A stretch of 64,000 nucleotides of DNA from an uncultured Micrococcales bacterium (GCA_903909605.1 CAIVWH010000010.1:62001-126000); one strand, 5' to 3'. Counted from the first letter of the stretch, positions 18,179-26,819 are shown. The notes: generated from the letters alone by a model not told the origin. Made by a program: numbers and translations.

Positions 18179-18571
18179 GTGGCTGCAGACAAACTAATTT
18201 CGAGCGGCGGACCATGGGAGTCTGTCATCGGCTATTCGCGCGCGACTGTGGCGGGGCCATACGTGCACGTTTCTGGTTCAACCGCAACAATCGGCGGCGA
18301 ACTTCAAGCCAAGGGTGATGCCTACTCTCAGGCAAAAATTGCCCTACTCGAGGTGATCGCCCCTGCCCTGGCTCAGGTCGGCTATAGCCTGGCCGATGTC
18401 GTGCGCACTCGGGTCTACCTAGCTAATGCTGAAGACATGGATGCCGCAGGCAAGGCTCACGGAGAGATCTTTGGCGAGATTCGACCTGCAACCACGATGC
18501 TGGCGGGCATTCAATTCATCAACTCGGAGATGCTTGTCGAAATCGAAGTCGACGCCTGGAAGGCAAACTAA
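18179..18571 (+). CDS. RidA/YjgF/UK114 family enamine/imine deaminase-like protein
   Basis: The 130-residue product has the RidA fold pattern, with the conserved C-terminal segment ending in [10 protein letters not shown] and the motif RPATTML (about residues 100-106). RidA proteins hydrolyse reactive enamine/imine intermediates released by PLP enzymes, protecting other enzymes from damage. This member may belong to a RidA subfamily with a different substrate, since several active-site positions vary. Start GTG at 18179 follows AGGAAA. Its stop TAA overlaps the panB ATG (TAATG), linking it to pantothenate synthesis. Confidence 0.88.
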   Translation: MAADKLISSGGPWESVIGYSRATVAGPYVHVSGSTATIGGELQAKGDAYSQAKIALLEVIAPALAQVGYSLADVVRTRVYLANAEDMDAAGKAHGEIFGEIRPATTMLAGIQFINSEMLVEIEVDAWKAN

Positions 18572-19374
18572 TGGCTAAGACCAAACGCATCGGCGCGCTT
18601 GCCGAGTTCAAGGCGAGCGGCCAGAAGTTCGCCTGCCTCACCTCATACGACCAGCAGACCGCCGCGATCTTCGATGAAGCGGGGATTGATGTGCTCTTGG
18701 TCGGTGACTCGGCAGCCGACAACGCCCTCGGCTATTCAACGACCCTGCCAATCACAGTCGATGAAATCATCCCGTTTGGGCGAGCCGTTGCCGGCGCCGT
18801 CAAGCAGGCGCTGGTCGTGGTCGATATGCCGTTTGGCTCCTATGAAGTGTCGCCGCAGCAGGCACTCGAGAACGCCATCAAGATCATGAAGGCCACCGGG
18901 GCAGCGGCAGTCAAGCTCGAAGGCGGCACACGAAGCGCGGCTGCGATAGCGGCTATTGTCGAGGCTGGCATTCCGGTTATGGGGCACATTGGTTTCACAC
19001 CGCAGAGTGTTCACGCACTCGGCGGTTTCAAGGTTCAGGGTCGCGGCGACTCAGCCGCAGACCTTGCCGCAGACGCAATCGCAGTTCAAGAAGCTGGCGC
19101 ATTTGCCGTAGTGCTAGAGCTCGTGCCGGCAGAGCTCGCAACCGAAATCACCAAGCAGTTGGCAATTCCAACCATCGGCATTGGGGCTGGCAACGGCACG
19201 GATGGACAGATTCTGGTGTGGACTGACTTCGCCGGAATTGCGCCAGGAAAGCCACGCCGATTCGTGCGCCAGTATGCCAACCTGCGCGACGTGCTTCTGA
19301 CCGGGGCTGCGAACTATGTATCGGATGTGCGCAGCGGTGCTTTTCCAAATTCAGAAGAAAGCTTCGCCGACTAG
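18571..19374 (+). CDS. panB: 3-methyl-2-oxobutanoate hydroxymethyltransferase
   Basis: This 267-residue enzyme catalyses the first committed step of pantothenate/CoA synthesis, hydroxymethylation of ketoisovalerate by 5,10-methylene-tetrahydrofolate. Family motifs visible are [28 protein letters not shown] (metal-binding Asp), [24 protein letters not shown] and the C-terminal [16 protein letters not shown]. Length is typical. It is translationally coupled to the RidA-family gene. The other pantothenate genes (panC, panD) are not in the window. Confidence 0.97.
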   Translation: MAKTKRIGALAEFKASGQKFACLTSYDQQTAAIFDEAGIDVLLVGDSAADNALGYSTTLPITVDEIIPFGRAVAGAVKQALVVVDMPFGSYEVSPQQALENAIKIMKATGAAAVKLEGGTRSAAAIAAIVEAGIPVMGHIGFTPQSVHALGGFKVQGRGDSAADLAADAIAVQEAGAFAVVLELVPAELATEITKQLAIPTIGIGAGNGTDGQILVWTDFAGIAPGKPRRFVRQYANLRDVLLTGAANYVSDVRSGAFPNSEESFAD

Positions 19375-19392
19375 GCCAAGAGGTATTGACCG

Positions 19393-19581
19393 CTAGTCGC
19401 CATCTTCGCTGGCATCCTCAGCACGCCAAGCAGCAGCGCGCTCTGCTAGCAGCTGCTTAGCATTCTCGGCTTCTTTGCGAGTCGCGAACGGGCCAACCCT
19501 GAAGATCGCTGCAGACTGCTTGCCAACTTCAACCTGCCCTGTTTTCGAGTTGAACCAATACTCCTGCTGCTCGCCCATCAT
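19393..19581 (-). CDS. Small SPOR-like protein
   Basis: This 62-residue protein resembles the short actinobacterial 'SPOR domain-containing' proteins. It starts with a YWFNSKTGQVEVG strand and continues with FRVGPFATRKEAENAKQLL, the SPOR-like beta-alpha pattern, then an acidic tail. It has no signal peptide or membrane helix. SPOR domains bind peptidoglycan lacking stem peptides, but this stand-alone cytosolic form has no established role. Two adjacent ATG codons at 19581 and 19578 could start it. Only 28 bp separate it from the divergent map start. Confidence 0.78.
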   Translation of the reverse strand: MMGEQQEYWFNSKTGQVEVGKQSAAIFRVGPFATRKEAENAKQLLAERAAAWRAEDASEDGD

Positions 19582-19597
19582 TCTCGCTTTCGACTTC

Positions 19598-19612
19598 TAG
19601 ACTAGAGCCATG
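19598..19612 (+). promoter_or_regulatory. Leaderless promoter -10 element of map
   Basis: TAGACT (19598-19603), six bases, then ATG at 19610. The -35 region must lie inside the 28-bp divergent gap or the start of the opposing small SPOR-like gene. Confidence 0.55.
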
Positions 19613-20479
19613 CCTCGCGATGAACAGACTGGATTCCTCACACCGGGCAACCTCTCACCGCTGCGAAACGTTCCAAATTCGATCATTCGCCCTGAATACG
19701 TCGGTCGAAAAGGCCCTTCGAAATACACCGACGGAGACATTTACTCCCCAGAAGAAGTTGAACTGATTCGAGAGTCCGGCCGCATTGCGGCGCGCGCTAT
19801 TGAGGAAGTCGGCAAACACTGCGTTCCTGGAGTAAGCACAGATGAACTCGACCGGATTGGCCACGAATTTGTGCTGGATCACGGTGCATACCCCTCTGCA
19901 CTCGGCTATCGCGGGTTCCCGAAGTCAATCTGCACATCCTTGAACGAAGTGATCTGCCACGGCATCCCAGACGACACGGTTTTGCAAGACGGCGACATCA
20001 TCAACATCGACATCACCGCATTCAAGAACGGGATGCACGGCGACCTTAACCGCACCTTCGCAGTTGGCTCCGTGACCGAAGAGGCCGGGCTCCTCATCCA
20101 GCGCACCGAAGAGGCCCTCGCCAGAGCGATTGCAGTTGTCGCGCCGGGCCGCCAAATCAACACGATTGGCCGCACCATCGAGGCCTACGCCAAGCGATTC
20201 AACTACGGCGTGGTTCGCGATTTCACGGGCCACGGCGTGGGCAGGGCATTTCACTCCGGCCTGGTTATCCCCCACTACGACGCCGCTCCGGCGTATTCAC
20301 AGGAGATGCAGGTGGGCATGGTCTTCACCATCGAGCCGATGCTAACCCTGGGCAGCTACGAATGGGACATGTGGCGCGATGACTGGACCGTCACCACCCG
20401 CGACCACAGCCTCACGGCACAGTTCGAACACACCCTCGTCGTCACCGAAAACGGTGCCGACATTCTTACGCTTGTCTAG
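19610..20479 (+). CDS. map: Methionine aminopeptidase (type 1)
   Basis: This 289-residue cytosolic dinuclear metalloprotease removes the initiator methionine from nascent proteins. It carries an N-terminal extension of about 45 residues (through [17 protein letters not shown]) like the longer actinobacterial type 1c enzymes. Metal ligands are seen in [19 protein letters not shown] (two Asp), [11 protein letters not shown] (His), [10 protein letters not shown] (Glu) and [12 protein letters not shown] (Glu). The start is leaderless. ppgK follows 9 bp after the stop. Confidence 0.97.
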   Translation: MPRDEQTGFLTPGNLSPLRNVPNSIIRPEYVGRKGPSKYTDGDIYSPEEVELIRESGRIAARAIEEVGKHCVPGVSTDELDRIGHEFVLDHGAYPSALGYRGFPKSICTSLNEVICHGIPDDTVLQDGDIINIDITAFKNGMHGDLNRTFAVGSVTEEAGLLIQRTEEALARAIAVVAPGRQINTIGRTIEAYAKRFNYGVVRDFTGHGVGRAFHSGLVIPHYDAAPAYSQEMQVGMVFTIEPMLTLGSYEWDMWRDDWTVTTRDHSLTAQFEHTLVVTENGADILTLV

Positions 20480-20488
20480 GGAGTTGAG

Positions 20489-21247
20489 ATGGCAAAGATC
20501 GCAGTTGGAATCGACATAGGTGGCACAGGAATCAAGGGCGCCTTGGTTGACGTGAAGTCTGGCGAACTCATTGGCGATCGGGTGCGAGTCGAGACTCCAG
20601 CTGGCGGTGAGCCCGATGACATCATCCAAGCGGTAAAGGGGCTTTTGAAACAGCTGCCAAAGCACGACGCCGAAGCACCGATAGGCATCTGCTTTCCGGC
20701 GGTGGTGCGCAAAGGCGTAACCATGTCGGCTGCGAATGTGTCGAAGAAGTGGATTGGCTTTGACGCTGACGCAGCCTTCGAAGCGGCGCTCAAGCGTCAC
20801 GTACACGTTCTAAACGATGCGGATGCCGCAGGCATAGCCGAGATGAAATACGGAGCCGGTCAAAACGAAACCGGATTGGTGATCATGACCACTCTTGGAA
20901 CTGGAATCGGAAGCGCAATTTTCTACGACGGAACACTCGTCCCGAACGCCGAACTCGGACATTTGCAGATTGACGGTGTCGACTATGAGACCAAGGCCGC
21001 CTACTCCGCAATGGAACGCGAAGGCTTAACTTTCAAGCAGTGGGCACAACGCCTGCAGAAGTACTACTCCGAATTGGTAGCCCTGTTCTCGCCAGACCTC
21101 ATCATTGTCGGTGGCGGAATCTCAAAGCAGTCGGACGAGTTCTTACCGCTTCTGAAAATCAAGTGTGAAATTGTGCCGGCGGCAAAGAAGAACAATGCGG
21201 GAATCCTTGGCGCTGCCCGCTTGGCCTACAAAATTCACGGCAACTAA
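20489..21247 (+). CDS. ppgK: Polyphosphate-dependent glucokinase (ROK family)
   Basis: This 252-residue enzyme phosphorylates glucose using polyphosphate (and often ATP). The phosphate-binding loop IDIGGTGIKGA is at residues 8-18, the catalytic Asp lies in VLNDADAAGIAEM, and TTLGTGIGSA and ELGHLQID are the ROK and substrate-binding segments. Short length and the actinobacterial position between map and the RNase P RNA gene fit PPGK rather than a general ROK kinase. A GGGAGTTGAG ribosome site precedes ATG. It may feed glucose released by external enzymes such as the pullulanase encoded further on into glycolysis. Confidence 0.93.
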   Translation: MAKIAVGIDIGGTGIKGALVDVKSGELIGDRVRVETPAGGEPDDIIQAVKGLLKQLPKHDAEAPIGICFPAVVRKGVTMSAANVSKKWIGFDADAAFEAALKRHVHVLNDADAAGIAEMKYGAGQNETGLVIMTTLGTGIGSAIFYDGTLVPNAELGHLQIDGVDYETKAAYSAMEREGLTFKQWAQRLQKYYSELVALFSPDLIIVGGGISKQSDEFLPLLKIKCEIVPAAKKNNAGILGAARLAYKIHGN

Positions 21248-21249
21248 GT

Positions 21250-21600
21250 ATTGGACGGGTCGGCCGATACGCCGGGTTTTGTACTCTTTCGAGTGACGAT
21301 CATCTATCTAGGGCCGCCGTTACCGACGGTCTCAAGCGACCTACCCGAACGCTAGCCGAGCAGGCTAAACGCGCTCTGTCTGGTCTTGCTCCTGGCGAGG
21401 TTTACCTAGCCGCATCGGTTGCCCGACACGCTGGTGGTCTCTTACACCACCGTTTCACCCTTACCGCTTGCGCGGCGGTCTGCTTTCTGTTGCACTTTCT
21501 CGCGGGTTACCCCGGGTGGGTGTTACCCACCACCATGCTCTATGGAGCCCGGACGTTCCTCGTCGCTTTCGCGCCGCGATCGCCTGGCCGACCCATCCGT
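21250..21600 (-). ncRNA. rnpB: RNase P RNA (bacterial type A)
   Basis: This is the catalytic RNA of RNase P, which matures tRNA 5' ends. Read on the minus strand, it has the conserved GAGGAACGTCCGGGC block near the 5' end, CGCGAGAAAGTGCAACAGAA followed by AGCAGACCGCC, the AGATAGATGATCGTC segment, and the 3' ACAAAACCCGGCGTATCGG. The P1 helix is formed by 21586-21598 with 21253-21265 (GGATGGGTCGGCC with GGCCGACCCGTCC), which sets the ends to within a few bases. A -10-like TAACCT sits about 8 bases upstream of the 5' end. The location between ppgK and the RNase HI gene is common in Actinobacteria. This explains the ~400-bp stretch without a protein gene. Confidence 0.96.
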
Positions 21601-21644
21601 AGACAAGGTTAGCCAGCGCAGTCGGTAATGAACAGAGCGAATGC

Positions 21645-22817
21645 CTAGAGGTGCTCGGTGACGTTTACAGCTAGCACCTCGGCTGCCTGATCGCCCCAAG
21701 CTCGGATGATTGTCACCGAACACGGGGCAACCTGCGAACGCCAGTAACTCGCCTCGGTGGCTGCAAAGCCCCAGCGTAGGAAGCCACGAATCGGCATGAC
21801 GTGAGCCACCACGACTACGGTCTTGCCAGCATGTTCGCGCAGAATCTTCTCGCGGCCCGCCTGAAGCCGCTTATCGAAAGTTTCTAGAGACTCTCCATTC
21901 GGAGGCGCAAAAGTCCAACTTCCACGCCAGGCGTCCCAAACCTCTGGCTCACTTGCGGCAACCTCAGCACTGGTGTGCCCATCCCAGTCACCGAAACCAA
22001 TTTCGCGGAGGTTCTCTAACGTCTCAACTTCGAGTCCAACGGCCTCGCCGATGAACGCGGCGGTCTCGCGTGTGCGCTGCATCGGTGAAGAAACAATTGC
22101 CGAAGCCGGTGCCAGGTGCTCATAGCGGCCAGGCTTGCCGAAACTCGCAATCAGCTTTGAAACAGCACTGGCATCCTGGCGACCTGCTTCGCTAAGTTCA
22201 GGGTCATCGCCATCGCCACCAGAGATCTTGTGTGCTTCGGTGAGTGCGGTGCGCCCATGTCGAACCAGGATGAGAGTGGTGAGCGGTTCGGTCACTTTGC
22301 CTGGCGCGCGCACGCTGGAAGGCAGGTTCGCATTGAACTCGGTCAACGCGGCAGATGACGCCTTGGCCGCTGGTGTCGAAACGTCTCTTGCTGGTGAGCG
22401 TAGATAGGCAGTGTAATCGGCCATTTCATCCATGGCCTTGTTGGCCAAGGCGTCTGCACGGGAGTTCTGCTCGCGCGGAATCCACTGCCAGGTGACCTCT
22501 CGGCCGCGAACTAGCTCCTGAACCTTGGCCCCGAGCGAAATCATGTCTGGGTGCTTGATCTTCCAACCGCCACCCATTTGCTCGATGACCAACTTGCTGT
22601 CCATTCGCACATGGATGCTCGCACCGGCGTCTAGCCTCAAGGCCTCCTGCAGCCCTGCAATCAGCGCGGTGTACTCGGCGACATTGTTGGTTGCAATTCC
22701 CAGGAAGCGTGCAATCTCGATCAGCAGTTCGCCGGATTCACTGAGAACCGCGGCGCCCGAGCCCGCAACACCGGGATTACCGCGGGAGCCGCCGTCTGCC
22801 TCGATAATCAACTTCAC
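21645..22817 (-). CDS. Bifunctional RNase HI / histidine (acid) phosphatase
   Basis: This 390-residue fusion is the counterpart of mycobacterial Rv2228c. The N-terminal RNase HI domain (about 1-140) degrades RNA in RNA-DNA hybrids and shows its acidic catalytic residues in IIEADGGSRGNPG, NNVAEYTALIAGL, RMDSKLVIEQ and SRADALANKAMDE. A linker follows. The C-terminal histidine phosphatase domain begins LVRHGRTALTEAHKISGG (about residue 190) and has the second His in VVVAHVMPIRGF; in mycobacteria this domain resembles alpha-ribazole phosphatase (CobC). The start is GTG at 22817, overlapping the zinc-ribbon gene's stop as GTGA; a longer reading from 22853 would add non-family residues. Confidence 0.93.
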   Translation of the reverse strand: MKLIIEADGGSRGNPGVAGSGAAVLSESGELLIEIARFLGIATNNVAEYTALIAGLQEALRLDAGASIHVRMDSKLVIEQMGGGWKIKHPDMISLGAKVQELVRGREVTWQWIPREQNSRADALANKAMDEMADYTAYLRSPARDVSTPAAKASSAALTEFNANLPSSVRAPGKVTEPLTTLILVRHGRTALTEAHKISGGDGDDPELSEAGRQDASAVSKLIASFGKPGRYEHLAPASAIVSSPMQRTRETAAFIGEAVGLEVETLENLREIGFGDWDGHTSAEVAASEPEVWDAWRGSWTFAPPNGESLETFDKRLQAGREKILREHAGKTVVVVAHVMPIRGFLRWGFAATEASYWRSQVAPCSVTIIRAWGDQAAEVLAVNVTEHL

Positions 22818-23533
22818 GAGATGGTTACCAACATCGCGGCACATTCTGGGCAACGGGCAAGTTCGTCTTTGGCTGTCGAGCGAATCTCATCAACGGTTGC
22901 CCCGGAGAGCGCCAGGTTGCAGGCGCCGCAGGTGAAACCCTCAAGCCTTGCCACCGGAACGGTCTTGCCCACCAATTTGTTATAGAGCTCGTGCTGTTCA
23001 GCAGAAATCAGTGCAACGTATTTTTCGCGCTGCTGGGCAAGCAGGGCAAGGCCGCTGACTGCCTTGACCCCCGCGGCTTCGAGTTGACCATCGATTTCGT
23101 CGAGTTCGGATTGTGCTTCGGTGCGAGCAGCAACTGCTGCAGCGACCTCGGCAGCGTTGCCTTCGCGTCGCACAAGCAATTCGAGTTCAAGCTCTTCGAG
23201 GTTGGACTTGCGCTTCTCGAGTGAAGCCAACTCGTGCTGGATGCCCGTGATGTCGCGGGGATTACTGCTGCTGGCAAGTCGTGACTTGTCCTGGGCGATA
23301 CGTGTATCAACCAGCTGGAGATCTTGCTCGAGTCGAGCTATTTCACTCGAAAGCTCATCGGCGACATGCCGAGCGATAAGCAGCTTTTCTGAAGCGAGAG
23401 ACAACTTTGCCTGAGCTTCATCTCGCTGGCTGGCTTGTCGAATTTCGGCTATGCGCCGGTTGGCCCTAGAAATCTCGAGGTCAATGGCCGCTAGATCTAG
23501 CAATGCCTGCTGTTCGACTGATGTAGCTTTCAT
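22814..23533 (-). CDS. C4 zinc-ribbon protein with long coiled coil (Rv2229c-like)
   Basis: The 239-residue product has an N-terminal helical hairpin/coiled coil (about 1-175, rich in Glu, Leu and Ala heptads) and a C-terminal zinc ribbon with two Cys pairs, FTCGACN and ARCPECA (about residues 201 and 229). The family is conserved in Actinobacteria and some other bacteria, almost always next to the RNase HI/phosphatase and Nif3-like genes. Its function is unsettled; the fold suggests nucleic-acid or ribosome-associated scaffolding. It shares four bases with the downstream RNase HI gene (GTGA), so the two are coupled. Confidence 0.9.
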   Translation of the reverse strand: MKATSVEQQALLDLAAIDLEISRANRRIAEIRQASQRDEAQAKLSLASEKLLIARHVADELSSEIARLEQDLQLVDTRIAQDKSRLASSSNPRDITGIQHELASLEKRKSNLEELELELLVRREGNAAEVAAAVAARTEAQSELDEIDGQLEAAGVKAVSGLALLAQQREKYVALISAEQHELYNKLVGKTVPVARLEGFTCGACNLALSGATVDEIRSTAKDELARCPECAAMLVTIS

Positions 23534-23564
23534 GACCTTGCCTATTGAATTTGAGTTTGTCTTG

Positions 23565-24380
23565 CTATTGCGTGACCACGAAATCCCAGGGATCCGTGCG
23601 CAGGTCGCTCACTACAAAGGTTACCTGTGGAAACTCGGTGGCCAGCTCTTCCCGCGCGGTTTCTAACCACAACCACTCGGCAGCCCAATGCGAGATGTCG
23701 ATCATTGAGAATTGGCGTCCTGCCGCAGCCGCAAATTCAAGGGCTTCCTGAACCGGATGGTGGCGCAAATCAGAGGTGAGGTATAGATCCACATCCGCCT
23801 GAAGCGCTTCGGTAATAAAGCTGTCGCCCGCCCCCGCACACAGTGCAACTCGGTCAATTAGCTGATTCGGGTCGCCCGCCACTCGAACCCCGGTGGCCGT
23901 CGATGGCAGCGCCGCGGCAAGTTTTCGTGCGAACTCGAGCAGTGTTGCAGGTTGGGCCAAGCGACCAAGGCGACCATGCCCATTGCCTCCTTCGCCAGGC
24001 ACAAGCGGGGTCAAATCAACCAGGCCTGCCGTGCGTGCCAGAGAAGCTGAAACCCCGGTGTCGGTTATGTCGGCGTTGGTGTGCGCCGCATACACGGCGA
24101 CCCCGGCCGAAACTGCGGCCGCGAGCATGCGCTTCTTGGCGGTGTCGTCGGTGAGCGCCTGACTTTTGCGAAGCAACACCGGATGGTGAGAGACCACCAA
24201 ATCGAAACCCGAATCAATCGCTTCTGCAATCACCGCAGAGGTCAGGTCGACAGTTAGCAACACTTTGCGAATCTCGCTTGATTCAACTCCGACAATCAGG
24301 CCGGCTCTGTCCCAATCCTCGGCTTCAGCGAGTGGCCAACGTCTAGAAAATGCAACGGCTAGCGAGGCGAGTTTTGTCAC
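23565..24380 (-). CDS. Nif3-like dinuclear metal-centre protein
   Basis: The 271-residue product is a member of the NIF3/YbgI family (formerly 'GTP cyclohydrolase I type 2'), hexameric proteins with a dinuclear metal site. Motifs: DWDRAGLIVG near residue 22, VVSHHPVLL (two metal-binding His), YAAHTNADI (His and Asp) and C-terminal DISHWAAEWLW with the last ligands. The family's reaction is not firmly established. Start GTG at 24380 overlaps the stop of the upstream permease fusion (GTGA). A 31-bp gap separates it from the zinc-ribbon gene. Confidence 0.9.
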   Translation of the reverse strand: MTKLASLAVAFSRRWPLAEAEDWDRAGLIVGVESSEIRKVLLTVDLTSAVIAEAIDSGFDLVVSHHPVLLRKSQALTDDTAKKRMLAAAVSAGVAVYAAHTNADITDTGVSASLARTAGLVDLTPLVPGEGGNGHGRLGRLAQPATLLEFARKLAAALPSTATGVRVAGDPNQLIDRVALCAGAGDSFITEALQADVDLYLTSDLRHHPVQEALEFAAAAGRQFSMIDISHWAAEWLWLETAREELATEFPQVTFVVSDLRTDPWDFVVTQ

Positions 24381-26686
24381 TGGATCGAACCGAGATTGAT
24401 CGAATCAAAAGTATTGCGGCGCGATTCCACCTCAAACACCTTTGCCTCTTGACCGCGGATGCGCTTGCCTCCGAATGCTGCAGGAACCAACGCGGCGACC
24501 ACCAAGGCGACGAGCAATCCTGCTTGAGCATCCTTGAAGTCAATTGCGCTCAGGTAGCGACCGAGAAAGTTTGTGACGAAGTATTTATCGAGCGAGGTCG
24601 AAACAAATGCGAGCCCAAGCACAACTGCGCAGATGAAGCCCGCCAGGTTCAGCCAGTTCACTGCACCGTAGTACCCGAACGATTCACGCAATGAAGTCTC
24701 GTCGTAGGCCGCCTTGCGTCGCCAAACATCGGCCACAAACACTCCGGCGAAGGCCATCAAGATAACCGAAGCGATCAAGAAGCTGGTTCGCAAATTTTCA
24801 GCCGAAGTCGAAGAGCCGATTGCGATGACGACAATTACTAATACCAAGACGATGAATTGGCTAAGCACACGGCCGGTGCGAACCCCGAGCCCACGCAGCG
24901 AGACACTCGACGAATACAACCAGGATGCGCACCAGACCAACAATTGAAGCGCGCCCCCGATAAGCAGCACCGAACCGGCCCACTCAGGCAGCAGCGAGAG
25001 CAGTCCTGTCATGACTCCGCGAGTTGCCGAGCTTTTCACCGCTTCGTAGGCAAACCCGCCAGAGGCCGCCGACAACAATGACAGCACGCCGACCGGCAGC
25101 GACACAAAGAGCGCAACCTTCTTGCCGTTCTCGCTCATCGGCACCTGCCTGGTGAAGTCAGCAACGCTCGCAGCCCAGATTGCACCGAGCCCGGCTCCAA
25201 GAAGTCCGGCAAGGGCCAACGCTTGCGCCACCTGAGGCCCAGAGATCGCCGCGTCGAAAGCAATCTTTGCGCTGGCAAACTGCCCGCCAGCCGTGATCGC
25301 GAAAGCAGCGATTGCTAACAGCCCGACTATCGAAGAAACCCACTGCAGCCAATACAGCACTCGGCCGCCCAAGGTTGCGAACAAGGCGGCGAGAACGACA
25401 AGCGCAACCGAAAGAATTTGCAACCAGCTGACAGAGGCCGAACCGACCAGCAACTTCGAACCAAATGCGGGCAATCCCGCCACTGTTCCATCGAAGAGCT
25501 GCTTGCCGATTACAGCGACCGTGACTGTGCCAACAAAAATCTTTGAAACAAATACTGGGATGCCAACTGCCGAACCACCCCTGACCCCAAGCGACGCCCG
25601 CGAGAGCATCAGCGTTTGTAGGCCACTTCGCTTACCTGCAACTGCTCCGGATGCGATGAGAACTGCGCTGATTCCAAAGCCCAGTGCGAGCGCACCGAGC
25701 ACAAGAAGAATTGGTAGACCTGACTGGGTGGCGAAGGCGCCGAGCAAGATTGGAACTACGCCAACGGTGATGCCCGACCAGACGAACAATTGAGAGAGCG
25801 CCTTCGATCTGCGAGCAACCTCAACAAATGCAGGCTTCTGCTTCTTTCGCTCTTCGGTGAAGGCAAGCTCATCCTGTTGCAGAAGATTTTGAAACGTAGC
25901 CGAATCGACCTCGTCGACAATGGTTACCTGAGCTGTCTCGATGATGTCGAAGCTGCCGGTTGCATAATCGCTTGCACGTTGCGGTTCAACTTCTTCTTCG
26001 GTCACAGACGGATGAGCGTCCTGCGACTCTGCATCGTCAGGCTGCCCCTCAACCTGCTCAACTTCCTCCAGCTGCGGTTCAGCCTGTTGGATTTCCTCCA
26101 GCTGCGCCTCAGCCTGTTCAAGTTGCTGCAGTTGCAACTCAAGCTGCTCAAGCTCGAGTTGAAGAGCTTTCTCGGCAGCAAGGGCAATCTGTTCTGCCTC
26201 GAAACGAGCAGCTGCGGCCTGCTCCTCGGCCTGCTTCTGAGCCTCTTGCAACTCCGCCTCACGCCGAGCCTGAGCCTGTTCTTCCTCAATCCGCTGGGCT
26301 TCGAGTCGCTCGGCCTGCTCGGCCTCCAACTGCACGCGCCTAGCCTCCGCCTCGGCCGCGCGCAGTTGCCAGTCACCTAGGGCAGCTAGATCGCCCTCAA
26401 GGGTGCTTTTTAGCTCGGACTCAAGAAGCGAGGTCTCGACCGAGACTCCCGAATGCTCGGCTCTTGCGGCGGCCAGCGCTGCTAGTGCTTCGGCACTGCC
26501 ATCGGCCTCCATAGCTCTAATCCAGGCAATGAAAGCGATTTCGTCGGCTGCGCGCAGTTCATTTTCTGATTTCAGGAACTCGAGGGCTTCCAAAGGCCCG
26601 GCTGTGGCCTGTAATTTTTCAAGCCGTTCGGCCAGGTCGACTTCGCTCAGCGCCTTGCGGGCAGGAGGCGTGAAGGGGCCGGTCAT
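24377..26686 (-). CDS. NCS1-type permease with a large coiled-coil N-terminal extension
   Basis: The 769-residue product has two clearly different halves. Residues 1-~298 are soluble: helical to about 100, then a long Glu/Gln/Ala-rich coiled coil (about 105-215), then an acidic linker with the segment YATGSFDIIETAQVTIVDEV. Residues ~300-750 are an integral membrane domain with about twelve helices, beginning LFVWSGITVGVVPILLG and resembling purine/cytosine (NCS1) permeases. TLMLSRASLGVRGG matches the family's first conserved loop. The substrate is unknown. ATG at 26686 is seven bases after TAGTAT. It is the first gene of a coupled string with the Nif3-like, zinc-ribbon and RNase HI genes. The fusion is unusual for NCS1 transporters, which normally have a short cytosolic N-terminus. 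Confidence 0.8.
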   Translation of the reverse strand: MTGPFTPPARKALSEVDLAERLEKLQATAGPLEALEFLKSENELRAADEIAFIAWIRAMEADGSAEALAALAAARAEHSGVSVETSLLESELKSTLEGDLAALGDWQLRAAEAEARRVQLEAEQAERLEAQRIEEEQAQARREAELQEAQKQAEEQAAAARFEAEQIALAAEKALQLELEQLELQLQQLEQAEAQLEEIQQAEPQLEEVEQVEGQPDDAESQDAHPSVTEEEVEPQRASDYATGSFDIIETAQVTIVDEVDSATFQNLLQQDELAFTEERKKQKPAFVEVARRSKALSQLFVWSGITVGVVPILLGAFATQSGLPILLVLGALALGFGISAVLIASGAVAGKRSGLQTLMLSRASLGVRGGSAVGIPVFVSKIFVGTVTVAVIGKQLFDGTVAGLPAFGSKLLVGSASVSWLQILSVALVVLAALFATLGGRVLYWLQWVSSIVGLLAIAAFAITAGGQFASAKIAFDAAISGPQVAQALALAGLLGAGLGAIWAASVADFTRQVPMSENGKKVALFVSLPVGVLSLLSAASGGFAYEAVKSSATRGVMTGLLSLLPEWAGSVLLIGGALQLLVWCASWLYSSSVSLRGLGVRTGRVLSQFIVLVLVIVVIAIGSSTSAENLRTSFLIASVILMAFAGVFVADVWRRKAAYDETSLRESFGYYGAVNWLNLAGFICAVVLGLAFVSTSLDKYFVTNFLGRYLSAIDFKDAQAGLLVALVVAALVPAAFGGKRIRGQEAKVFEVESRRNTFDSINLGSIQ

Positions 26687-26697
26687 ACCGAAAATAC

Positions 26698-26726
26698 TAA
26701 TGCCGCGCCATAAAGACGCGGCATTA
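26698..26726 (-). terminator. Hairpin after tRNA-Val, overlapping the next gene's promoter
   Basis: The perfect 10-bp stem TAATGCCGCG / CGCGGCATTA has a 9-nt loop and lies 20 bp downstream of tRNA-Val. A short T-rich stretch (TATTTT) follows on the minus strand, so it can terminate tRNA-Val transcription. Its distal base pairs overlap the TAGTAT -10 element (26694-26699) of the NCS1-fusion gene. Confidence 0.7.
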
Positions 26727-26746
26727 ACGTTCTCTTACAAGAACAG

Positions 26747-26819
26747 TGGGCCCTACCGGGCTCGAACCGATGACATCCACGGTGTAAGCGTGGCGCTCTA
26801 CCAACTGAGCTAAAGGCCC
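26747..26819 (-). tRNA. tRNA-Val(TAC)
   Basis: The 73-nt cloverleaf reads from GGGCCTT at 26819. The acceptor stem pairs with AGGGCCC; the D arm is GCTCAGTTGGTAGAGC; the anticodon loop CTTACAC gives anticodon TAC (valine); the T arm contains GGTTCGAGC. The discriminator is A and the CCA end is not encoded. A candidate promoter upstream has TTGTTT and TAGGCT 18 bp apart. Confidence 0.95.

Noticed and set aside
22818-22853. Longer N-terminus for the RNase HI/phosphatase fusion starting at 22853
   Set aside because: The extra residues are not family-like and overlap the zinc-ribbon codons; GTG at 22817 gives the standard RNase HI start and a GTGA stop-start overlap.
25790-26380. Plus-strand frame rich in Leu and Phe opposite the coiled-coil region
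   Set aside because: It is the antisense reading of Glu/Gln-rich coiled-coil codons; the minus-strand protein is continuous into the permease domain.
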